Positions 1 to 5,379 of a stretch of 7,865 nt of DNA are shown here, one piece after another (the first letter of the stretch is position 1; the number at the start of each line of letters is the position of its first letter). The position numbers and the translations under genes were made by a program. Under the pieces are notes generated by a model that was given only the letters and a program-made list of their open reading frames with translations, searched no databases and was not told the DNA's origin. This DNA is from Pseudomonadota bacterium (lineage in GTDB: Bacteria > Pseudomonadota > Alphaproteobacteria > Rhizobiales > Rhizobiaceae): assembly GCA_023388675.1 (NCBI GenBank), contig JAEWFU010000327.1, forward strand, positions 1 to 7,865, written 5' to 3'.

Positions 1-647
1 ACCGGCAGGATGACCTCCTGGAACTTCTCCGAAGAGCCCAGCGCACGGCCGCCCGAGATGATGATCTTGGCCGAGGTCAGCTCCGGACGATCGCTCTCCG
101 ACAGCTTGTTCTCGACGAAGGTCGAAAGGCCCGGATTTGCGGCTGCGGAGACCGTCTCCACAGCGGCCGAGCCGCCTTCGCCCGCCGCCTGGAAGGAGGC
201 GGTGCGGACCGTGATGACCTTCTTGGCGTCGGTCGACTGCACGGTCTGGATGGCGTTTCCGGCGTAGATCGGGCGCTTGAATGTGTCGGGCGAGACGACC
301 TCGATGATCTCCGACACCTGCATCACGTCGAGCAGGGCTGCGACGCGCGGCATGACGTTCTTGCCCATCGTGGTGGCGGGCGCGACCAGCGCGTCGTAGC
401 CGCCGGCGAGCGACACCACGAGGGCCGCTGTTGGCTCGGCGAGGCGGTGTTCGAGTTCGTCGGACTCGGCCAGCAGAACCTTGCGCGCGCCCTTGAGCTT
501 GGCGGCGGCGTCGGCGGCGGCCTTGGCGCCCTTGCCGGCGACGAGAATGTCGACGTCGGAGCCGATAGCAAGTGCAGCGGTCAGCGCCTTGGCGGTCTGG
601 TCGGAAACGGTTGCGTTGTCGTGTTCGGCAACGAGAAGAATGGCCAT
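1..647 (-). CDS. etfA: Electron transfer flavoprotein alpha subunit (EtfA), partial, C-terminus off the left edge
   Basis: EtfA pairs with EtfB to form the soluble FAD protein that takes electrons from acyl-CoA and other flavin dehydrogenases and passes them to ETF:ubiquinone oxidoreductase in the membrane. The first 215 residues are present out of roughly 310 usual for the family. They begin MAILLVAEHD and contain the N-terminal Rossmann-like domain, the family-typical stretch FKRPIYAGNAIQTVQS (residues 123-138), and the start of the FAD domain, SGGRALGSSEKF (198-209). The rest of the FAD domain lies beyond position 1. The start is fixed by a very strong Shine-Dalgarno, TAGGAGG at 654-660, six bases before the ATG. 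It follows etfB on the same strand after a 198-bp gap holding a large inverted repeat, an unusually wide gap for subunits made 1:1. Identity is secure; only the missing C-terminus is unseen. Confidence 0.96.
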   Translation of the reverse strand, partial: MAILLVAEHDNATVSDQTAKALTAALAIGSDVDILVAGKGAKAAADAAAKLKGARKVLLAESDELEHRLAEPTAALVVSLAGGYDALVAPATTMGKNVMPRVAALLDVMQVSEIIEVVSPDTFKRPIYAGNAIQTVQSTDAKKVITVRTASFQAAGEGGSAAVETVSAAANPGLSTFVENKLSESDRPELTSAKIIISGGRALGSSEKFQEVILP

Positions 648-653
648 TGTTAG

Positions 654-660
654 CCTCCTA
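654..660 (-). promoter_or_regulatory. Strong Shine-Dalgarno of etfA
   Basis: The minus strand reads TAGGAGG six bases before the etfA ATG at 647, close to a perfect anti-16S match. It lies outside the inverted repeat at 700-835, so etfA can be loaded by ribosomes independently of etfB even though both are probably on one transcript. Confidence 0.8.
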
Positions 661-699
661 ATATGGCTGCCCGGCTCCGCGGGCATCGTTGTTGCAGTC

Positions 700-835
700 C
701 GTGCGTCCTTCGAGGCTCGCTCCGCTCGCACCTCAGGATGAGGGGAGTGGTTTGTCGAACCCGCCCTTTCGTGGGCTCGATGCGCGACATTCCTCATCCT
801 GAGGTGCGAGCGGAGCGAGCCTCGAAGGACGCACG
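700..835. repeat. Intergenic inverted-repeat element with 44-bp perfect arms between etfB and etfA
   Basis: Bases 700-743 are exactly the reverse complement of 792-835: 44 bp without a mismatch. The 48-bp centre can pair a little further by G-U. Each arm carries the motif CCTCAGGATGAGG (itself a 5-bp stem with a 3-base loop) and the direct repeat CTCGC-TCCG-CTCGC. The element starts 10 bp after the etfB stop and ends 52 bp before the etfA start, so it fills most of the gap without touching either gene or the etfA Shine-Dalgarno. From memory, palindromes built on this CCTCATCCTGAGG...CCTTCGAGG core are scattered in many copies between genes of Mesorhizobium and relatives; that could not be checked here. 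Transcribed, it would form a very stable hairpin. Roles could be mRNA protection, partial termination or none (a non-coding mobile repeat). There is no clear U-tract on the minus strand, so it is not a standard terminator. Confidence 0.9.
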
Positions 836-845
836 ATCAGGTTTC

Positions 846-1592
846 CTAGAGGACGCCTGCGGACTTCAGGCTCGACACCAGCTCGGCGACGTCCTTGACC
901 TTGACGCCCGCCTTGCGGCCGCCCGGTTCCTCGGTCTTGAGCACCTTGAGCCGCGGCGATGCATCGACGCCGTAGTCGGCGGCCGACTTCTCGTCGAGCG
1001 GCTTCTTCTTCGCCTTCATGATGTTCGGCAGCGAGGCGTAGCGCGGCTGGTTCAGGCGCAGGTCGGTGGTCACGATGGCCGGCATCGACAGCTCCACGGT
1101 CTGCAGGCCGCCATCGACCTCGCGGGTGACCTTGGCCTTGCCGCCGTCGATCTCGACCTTGGAGGCGAAGGTGCCCTGCGACCACCCGAGAAGTGCCGCC
1201 AGCATCTGGCCGGTCTGGTTGGCGTCGTCGTCGATCGCCTGCTTGCCGAGGATGACGAGCTCCGGCTTCTCCTCGTCGACGATGCCCTTGAGCAGCTTGG
1301 CAACGGTCAGCGGCTCGGTGGTTTCGTCGATCTTGACCAGAATGCCGCGGTCGGCGCCCATGGCCAGCGCAGTGCGGATCGTCTCCTGCGCCTGGGCCGG
1401 GCCGATCGACACGACAACGATTTCTTCCGCCTTGCCCGCTTCCTTCAGACGGATTGCCTCTTCGACGGCAATCTCGTCGAAGGGGTTCATCGACATCTTC
1501 ACATTTGCGAGTTCGACGCCCGACCCGTCCGACTTGACGCGGATCTTCACGTTGTAGTCGACAACCCGCTTGACAGGGACAAGAACTTTCAT
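846..1592 (-). CDS. etfB: Electron transfer flavoprotein beta subunit (EtfB)
   Basis: This is the AMP-binding subunit of the ETF heterodimer; it also carries the loop that docks on partner dehydrogenases. The 248 aa are full length for the family. Visible landmarks are the N-terminal [12 protein letters not shown], the nucleotide-site segment [12 protein letters not shown] (119-130), the ETF-beta signature from V155 to T175 (REVDGG...[10 protein letters not shown]), and the recognition loop [13 protein letters not shown] (185-197). The loop closely resembles human ETFB, including the anchor leucine (here L188; human Leu195). The C-terminal [16 protein letters not shown] is the helix that embraces EtfA. 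ATG at 1592 is preceded by GGAAAGG at 1603-1609, ten bases away. This is the housekeeping (group I, beta-oxidation type) ETF rather than the FixAB or bifurcating type, judged from similarity to the mitochondrial protein. A candidate promoter lies about 145 bp upstream, so etfBA may be transcribed separately from the rhomboid cluster. Confidence 0.97.
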   Translation of the reverse strand: MKVLVPVKRVVDYNVKIRVKSDGSGVELANVKMSMNPFDEIAVEEAIRLKEAGKAEEIVVVSIGPAQAQETIRTALAMGADRGILVKIDETTEPLTVAKLLKGIVDEEKPELVILGKQAIDDDANQTGQMLAALLGWSQGTFASKVEIDGGKAKVTREVDGGLQTVELSMPAIVTTDLRLNQPRYASLPNIMKAKKKPLDEKSAADYGVDASPRLKVLKTEEPGGRKAGVKVKDVAELVSSLKSAGVL

Positions 1593-1621
1593 GCGCGTGA
1601 GACCTTTCCGAGATTTTTGTC

Positions 1622-1640
1622 GGAGCTGCGTAGCAGCCCC
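1622..1640 (-). other. Small hairpin in the etfB 5' leader
   Basis: The minus-strand RNA reads GGGGCUGC-UAC-GCAGCUCC, an 8-bp stem with one G-U pair and a 3-base loop, followed by GACAAAAAUCU. It lies between the candidate etfB promoter and the etfB Shine-Dalgarno. It could be a leader stem, or a weak terminator for read-through from the rhomboid gene. The following tract is A-rich, not U-rich, which argues against a terminator. The function is a guess. Confidence 0.35.
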
Positions 1641-1734
1641 TCATGCCGATCGCTTGCCGGATACCGACATCGTCGGGACGAAACTCAGCACGTCGCGCCG
1701 CCCGCCGGGCATTGCGTGCCGTGGCCGCATGAGG

Positions 1735-1763
1735 CTGTAGTCATCCGCCGCGCCAGCGTCAAT
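1735..1763 (-). promoter_or_regulatory. Candidate sigma-70 promoter for etfBA
   Basis: On the minus strand, ATTGAC (1758-1763) and CTACAG (1735-1740) are separated by exactly 17 bp. This resembles the rhizobial housekeeping pattern CTTGAC-N17-CTATAT: the -35 matches 5 of 6 and the -10 matches 4 of 6. It lies in the non-coding gap upstream of etfB and would give a leader of about 140 nt. It is a pattern match only. Confidence 0.4.
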
Positions 1764-1776
1764 ACGCGCTGCCGGC

Positions 1777-1789
1777 TCAAACCGTTTGA
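1777..1789. promoter_or_regulatory. 13-bp palindrome upstream of the candidate etfB promoter
   Basis: TCAAAC-C-GTTTGA is a perfect 6+1+6 palindrome, standing out as AT-rich in GC-rich surroundings. It lies 13 bp upstream of the candidate -35 element of etfB, where an activator could bind, and 17 bp after the rhomboid stop codon. The geometry fits a dimeric regulator half-site pair. As an RNA stem it would be only 5 bp, so a terminator is less likely. The regulator is unknown. Confidence 0.35.
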
Positions 1790-1805
1790 ATTGTGCAGTA
1801 GGCCG

Positions 1806-2573
1806 TCAGCGCCGGCCCCAGGGCGATGGTGTATCGGCCGGTGGGGGCGGCTGCGCGGGTCTCTCGACCTCGGCTGCCTGCGGCGTGACCACCGTACGGT
1901 CCAGCAGCGGAACGTCACGGCGCCGCAGCACCAGCACCAGCACCGCGCCCGCGATGATACCGCCGACATGGGCCGCCCACGATACCTCGCCCTCGCCGTC
2001 GAGCGCGATCATCGCGAACTGGAACAGGATCCACAGCGCCAGCAGGATCCAGGCGGGAAGCCGCAGAGGCAGGCGGCCGAAGGCGAGCACCCACACTTTC
2101 ACGCGCGGATGCAGGATCAGATATGCGGCGATGATGCCGGCCACCGCGCCCGACGCGCCGATCAGCGGCGCATGAGAGGTCGGAACCAGCAGGCCGTGCA
2201 TGAAGGCGCCGGCCGCCGCGCAGGCGAAGTAGAAGATCAGGAACCTGAAGTGACCGAGCGCATCCTCGACATTGTCGCCGAAGACCCACAGGAACAGCAT
2301 GTTGCCGCCCAGATGGAAGATATCGCCATGCAGGAAGGAATAGGTGACGTAGGTGGCGTGGTCAGGCACCAGAACCAGATTGGGCGGGCGCACGACATCA
2401 TCGAACAATGTCGCCGGTATGTAGCCCAGCCCGATCACCGTGGCCTCGATGAACTGCTCGTTGGCGACGGCAGTCAGCAGATAGACGAGGCAGTTGGCCG
2501 CGATCAGCCCCAGCGTCACATATTGCAGGCGGATGCGCTTGAGCTTGTTGGCGTCGTGAAGCGGTATGAACAT
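1806..2573 (-). CDS. Rhomboid family intramembrane serine protease
   Basis: Rhomboids cut single-pass membrane proteins inside the bilayer with a Ser-His dyad. The 255-aa product shows the whole active site: HGDIFHLGGN with H82, H87 and N91 (spaced as GlpG H145, H150, N154), catalytic S141 in GASGAVAG, and H202 in AAHVGG. About six hydrophobic segments are visible, starting around 18-35, 85-100, 108-130, 140-158, 172-192 and 198-216. The C-terminal tail from 218 is cytosol-type: charged, then proline-rich (PPPP at 242-245). The start is placed at 2573 (MFIPLHDANK, typical of this family), preceded by GGGGGA; the reading frame stays open upstream but an earlier start would run into the adenosyltransferase gene. 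It sits 31 bp after that gene and probably shares its transcript. Substrates are not predictable from the sequence. Confidence 0.93.
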   Translation of the reverse strand: MFIPLHDANKLKRIRLQYVTLGLIAANCLVYLLTAVANEQFIEATVIGLGYIPATLFDDVVRPPNLVLVPDHATYVTYSFLHGDIFHLGGNMLFLWVFGDNVEDALGHFRFLIFYFACAAAGAFMHGLLVPTSHAPLIGASGAVAGIIAAYLILHPRVKVWVLAFGRLPLRLPAWILLALWILFQFAMIALDGEGEVSWAAHVGGIIAGAVLVLVLRRRDVPLLDRTVVTPQAAEVERPAQPPPPADTPSPWGRR

Positions 2574-2604
2574 GGTCCCCCGCGCCCCGCCTCGGCACTG
2601 GGGG

Positions 2605-3186
2605 CTATCTGTTTTGTCCCGGCACCCATAACACATCGCTTTCGCCATTGTCATTGACGGCGCGGGCGGCGACGAACAGGAAATCGGAGACGCGGTTGAT
2701 GTATTTGATCGCTTCCGGTCCAACGGTTTCGCCGTCCTTCAGCGAAAGCTCCACCATCAGCCGCTCGGCGCGGCGCGCGACGGTGCGTGCGAGATGAAGC
2801 GCTGCCGCTGCCGGCGAGCCGCCGGGCAGAACGAAGGTGCGCAGCGGCTTGATGTTGCGGTTCAGCGCGTCGATGTCGGCTTCCAGCCGCGCCACCTGCG
2901 AGGCGACGATGCGCAGCGGCTCGTAGCCGAGGTCCTTGCCGGTGTCGGGCGTTGCGAGGTCCGCGCCGAGATCGAACAGATCGTTCTGGATGCGGCCGAG
3001 CATCCCGTCGATCTCGGCATGGGCGCTCGCCGTATGAAGCCGCGCCATGCCGATGCAGGCATTGGCCTCGTCCACCGTCCCGTAGGAGGCAACGCGCAGG
3101 TCGTATTTGGGCCGACGCTCGCCGGAGCCCAGCGCCGTCGTGCCGTTGTCGCCGGTGCGGGTGTAGATCTTGTTGAGGACGACCAT
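2605..3186 (-). CDS. PduO-type cob(I)alamin adenosyltransferase (ATR)
   Basis: This enzyme transfers the 5'-deoxyadenosyl group of ATP to cob(I)alamin, making adenosylcobalamin for enzymes such as methylmalonyl-CoA mutase. The 193 aa match the usual length of the stand-alone PduO/MMAB type. Motifs in order are the ATP-binding N-terminus YTRTGDNGTTALG (8-20), YGTVDEANACIG (35-46), FVLPGGSPAAAALHLART (118-135), RRAER (138-142) and YINRVSDFLFVAAR (162-175). All are the family's hallmark segments, and none of the expected Arg/Asp residues looks lost. It is not related in sequence to the CobA/BtuR (P-loop) type. ATG at 3186 has AGGAAA at 3194-3199, seven bases away. It lies 19 bp after the HIG1 gene and 31 bp before the rhomboid gene. 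No cobalamin riboswitch was recognised upstream in the cluster. Confidence 0.95.
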   Translation of the reverse strand: MVVLNKIYTRTGDNGTTALGSGERRPKYDLRVASYGTVDEANACIGMARLHTASAHAEIDGMLGRIQNDLFDLGADLATPDTGKDLGYEPLRIVASQVARLEADIDALNRNIKPLRTFVLPGGSPAAAALHLARTVARRAERLMVELSLKDGETVGPEAIKYINRVSDFLFVAARAVNDNGESDVLWVPGQNR

Positions 3187-3205
3187 GTCGCTGTTTCCTG
3201 ATGGC

Positions 3206-3397
3206 TCAGCCGCGCGAGAAGTAGAGCGCGAGCATGATGAAGACGAGCGCGAAGAACTGAAGCAGCACGCGGGCCTGCATCAGCTTGTTCGAGGTGTTGC
3301 CCGACCCGCCGCGCATCATGTTGACGAGGCCGCGCCCGAGAACGATCACCACGGCGACCATGAAGAGAATGGCGATGATGTTGAATACTGTCGACAT
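3206..3397 (-). CDS. HIG1-domain (twin transmembrane) small inner-membrane protein
   Basis: A 63-aa protein with two hydrophobic helices (about 4-27 and 43-60) joined by a short polar loop, GGSGNTSNKLMQAR. The loop-to-helix segment NKLMQARVLLQ matches the conserved R-x-x-x-Q region of bacterial HIG1/'hypoxia induced protein conserved region' members. Eukaryotic relatives (Rcf1, HIGD1A) bind cytochrome c oxidase; the role of the alphaproteobacterial versions is much less clear, so a respiratory role here is inference. ATG at 3397 has GGAAA at 3404-3408, six bases away. It is packed between the SDR gene (19 bp) and the adenosyltransferase gene (19 bp), so it is almost certainly co-transcribed with them. 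The family call rests on size, topology and the loop motif. Confidence 0.85.
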   Translation of the reverse strand: MSTVFNIIAILFMVAVVIVLGRGLVNMMRGGSGNTSNKLMQARVLLQFFALVFIMLALYFSRG

Positions 3398-3416
3398 GGC
3401 GTGTTTCCGATCTGGT

Positions 3417-4283
3417 TCAGGCGCGGGCGGCGAGGAAGCGGTATAGCATGTTTGCCGGCAGCACCCGCTTGAGCAGCGCGCCCACCTTGGCCGGCGTGGT
3501 AACCAGATAGTGGGGACGCGGGCGCGGATGTTCCAATGCGTGTTTCAGCACGTCATATACAGCTTCCGGACCGAGTTTCATCCGCGACCTGACGCCGCCT
3601 TGCCGCAGGCGCGCGAGCTGCGCCTCGTATTCCTGCCGGTGCGGCGAGGCCTCGACATCGATGTAGCGTTCGAACCATGTGAGGCCGTTGGACGGCAGTT
3701 TCGATTCGATCGGTCCGGGCTCGATCATCGAAACCTGGATGCCCGATCCGTCGAGTTCCGACCGTAGCGTCAGCATCAGACCTTCGAGCGCGAATTTCGA
3801 CGCTGTATATGCGCCGCGATATTTGACCGGCACGAGGCCGAGTATCGACGAGCAGTGAACGATGCGGCCGTGACCCTGTGCCCGCATGACCGGAACGATA
3901 CGCCGCGTCAGGTCGTGCCAGCCGAAGAAATTGGCCTCGAACTGCTCCCGCAAGGCCTTCACCGGCAGGTCTTCGACCGCGCCGGCCTGCGCGTGCGCGC
4001 CGTTGTTGTAGAGCGCGTCGAGGCGTCCGCCCGTGCGCGCAGTCACTTCGGCAACGAGTGTTTCGATCGAGGCGGGATCGCGGTAGTCGAGAAACAGGGC
4101 TTCGATGCCCGCTTCCTCCAAAGTCGCGATGTCTTCCGGCCTGCGCGCGGTTGCGAACACCCGCCAGCCGTCGCGCTTCAGCGCGCGTGCGCAATAAGCG
4201 CCGATGCCCGACGAGGCCCCGGTGACAATGATTGTGCGCAACTTTTCCGCCGGTCCGTTCGTATCCGTGTCGATGCTTGCCAT
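3417..4283 (-). CDS. Classical short-chain dehydrogenase/reductase (SDR family oxidoreductase)
   Basis: A 288-aa NAD(P)-dependent oxidoreductase of the classical SDR type. The cofactor motif TGASSGIG is at 21-28, NNG at 93-95 (a variant of the usual NNAG), catalytic S146 in CSSILG, and the Y159-TAS-K163 active-site pair, followed by EPGPIES (188-194). The basic pair R47-R48 after the second strand (FATARRPED) suggests a preference for NADP(H). A C-terminal extension of about 60 residues (230-288) contains HPRPRPHYLVTTPAKVGALL, seen in many SDRs annotated as general oxidoreductases. The substrate cannot be told. The start is set at ATG 4283 because GGAAGGGAA (4292-4300) sits eight bases upstream; the frame is open to a TTG 13 codons earlier, which has no better ribosome site. 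It is the first gene of the minus-strand cluster and is divergent from the YihY gene across 51 bp. Confidence 0.92.
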   Translation of the reverse strand: MASIDTDTNGPAEKLRTIIVTGASSGIGAYCARALKRDGWRVFATARRPEDIATLEEAGIEALFLDYRDPASIETLVAEVTARTGGRLDALYNNGAHAQAGAVEDLPVKALREQFEANFFGWHDLTRRIVPVMRAQGHGRIVHCSSILGLVPVKYRGAYTASKFALEGLMLTLRSELDGSGIQVSMIEPGPIESKLPSNGLTWFERYIDVEASPHRQEYEAQLARLRQGGVRSRMKLGPEAVYDVLKHALEHPRPRPHYLVTTPAKVGALLKRVLPANMLYRFLAARA

Positions 4284-4305
4284 GAAGGCGATTCCCTTCC
4301 CATAT
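4277..4305 (+). promoter_or_regulatory. Candidate promoter of the YihY-family gene
   Basis: TTGCCA (4277-4282) and CCATAT (4300-4305) are separated by 17 bp on the plus strand, about 30 bp before the YihY ATG. The -10 resembles the rhizobial CTATAT. It overlaps the SDR start codon and its Shine-Dalgarno on the other strand, so the two divergent genes would share control DNA. No comparably good SDR promoter was found on the minus strand. Pattern match only. Confidence 0.35.
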
Positions 4306-4334
4306 TCGAACCCGAGATACAATCGGCTGGAAAA

Positions 4335-5189
4335 ATGCTGCGCAGACTGGTTATCATCAAGCGCGTCCTCAGTGACGCCTTAGGCCATTTCAACTACGAT
4401 GACGGGTGGGCGCTCGCCAGCCATCTCGCCCTGTCGGCCCTGCTGGCGCTGTTTCCTTTCCTGATCTTCGCGACGTCGCTGGCGAGCTTTCTGGGCGCGA
4501 ATGCCTTTGCCGACACGGCCGTGCATCTCATCTTCGACACCTGGCCGGAGGAGATCGCCGCACCGATCGCGCGCGAGGTGTCGAGCGTGCTGACGATCCA
4601 GCGCGGCGACTTCCTGACCATCGGTATCCTTGCGGCCGCTTTCTTCGCCTCCAACGGCATCGAGGCGCTGCGCGTCGGGCTCAATCGCGCCTATCGGGTG
4701 CTCGACCGGCGCTCGATCTTTTTCCTGCGCGCGCAGAGCCTCGCCTTCGTGCTGGTGGCGACCATCGGCTTCCTGATCGTCTCGTCTCTGCTCGTCGTGC
4801 TGCCGGTCGTCATAGGCATCGCGCAGCAACGCCTGCCATGGATCGAACCGTATATCGGGACCATCAATCTTTGGCGCATCCTTATCGCGGCCGTCATCAT
4901 CGTTCTCGCCCTGATCGCGGTGCATCTGTGGCTGCCGGCGGGCAAGCGCCGGTTTCGCGAGATCGTGCCGGGGCTGATCTTCACGCTCGTCTTCTGGGTG
5001 GTCGGCTCGTCGCTGTTCGCCACCTATCTTAGTTACTTTTCCACCTATGCCTCGACCTATGCAGGCCTCGCCTCGATCATGATCGCGCTGGTGTTCCTCT
5101 ACATCGTCTCCGCTATCTTCATCCTCGGCGGCGAGCTCAACGCCGCCATCAAGCGCTATCTGGATGCGCGCGCCAAGGTGGTGCAATAG
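4335..5189 (+). CDS. YihY/virulence factor BrkB family integral membrane protein
   Basis: A 284-aa polytopic inner-membrane protein with about six membrane helices (near 32-54, 92-107, 135-160, 180-200, 210-232 and 245-266). Family hallmarks are the N-terminal DDGWALASHLALSALLALFP (22-41), SNGIEALRVGLNRAY (106-120), the cytosolic LPAGKRRFREIVPG (200-213) and the terminal helix ending SAIFILGGELNA (259-270). The family was once annotated as ribonuclease BN, but that activity belongs to a different E. coli protein; the real function remains unsettled, with transport or envelope roles suggested. The start is ATG 4335. Its ribosome site is weak (GGA only three bases before). The frame stays open far upstream, but that part lies antisense within the SDR gene. 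A 190-bp gap separates it from the chemoreceptor. Confidence 0.9.
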   Translation: MLRRLVIIKRVLSDALGHFNYDDGWALASHLALSALLALFPFLIFATSLASFLGANAFADTAVHLIFDTWPEEIAAPIAREVSSVLTIQRGDFLTIGILAAAFFASNGIEALRVGLNRAYRVLDRRSIFFLRAQSLAFVLVATIGFLIVSSLLVVLPVVIGIAQQRLPWIEPYIGTINLWRILIAAVIIVLALIAVHLWLPAGKRRFREIVPGLIFTLVFWVVGSSLFATYLSYFSTYASTYAGLASIMIALVFLYIVSAIFILGGELNAAIKRYLDARAKVVQ

Positions 5190-5232
5190 CCTGCAACCGG
5201 ACACCAACCCCCGGTCGGCAAACCGATAGCGA

Positions 5233-5261
5233 TTGGTTAACGATGGCGATGCTAGCTAGAT
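5233..5261 (+). promoter_or_regulatory. Candidate promoter of the chemoreceptor gene
   Basis: TTGGTT (5233-5238) and CTAGAT (5256-5261) are 17 bp apart in the 190-bp gap before the chemoreceptor. The -10 region contains the self-complementary GCTAGC. The rest of the leader holds a repeated GGTGGGT (5289-5295 and 5309-5315, 20 bp apart) and a 5-bp stem GACAC/GTGTC (5319-5323 with 5333-5337) whose meaning is unknown. No clear terminator for the upstream YihY gene was found. Weak pattern match. Confidence 0.3.
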
Positions 5262-5379
5262 CGCGGGCGAGGCGAATAAGAACGGATTGGTGGGTCGGGC
5301 CGCTTTTCGGTGGGTTCAGACACTGAGCACTCGTGTCGCACGGTCTTCGTCGAAGGCCGGAATCCCGAAAGGTTCTGCC

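Noticed and set aside
700..835. CRISPR array or insertion-sequence ends
   Set aside because: There are only two arms in inverted, not direct, orientation, with a 48-bp centre too short for any transposase; it is a non-coding palindromic repeat.
663..2657. Plus-strand open frame of 664 codons
   Set aside because: It runs antisense through etfB and the rhomboid gene and across the inverted repeat; its Arg/His-rich product has no recognisable domain, as expected of a shadow frame in GC-rich DNA.
2574..2723. Longer rhomboid start overlapping the adenosyltransferase gene
   Set aside because: The extra 50 residues are polar and unlike the family, which starts MFIPLHDAN; the overlap with the upstream gene would be over 100 bp.
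3855..4334. N-terminal extension of the YihY gene by 160 codons
   Set aside because: The extension lies antisense to the SDR gene and has no membrane or YihY features; the family begins close to the ATG at 4335.
5287..5379. Chemoreceptor start 31 codons earlier
   Set aside because: The earlier start lacks a ribosome site and the added residues are non-conserved in character; ATG 5380 has GAAAGG at good spacing.
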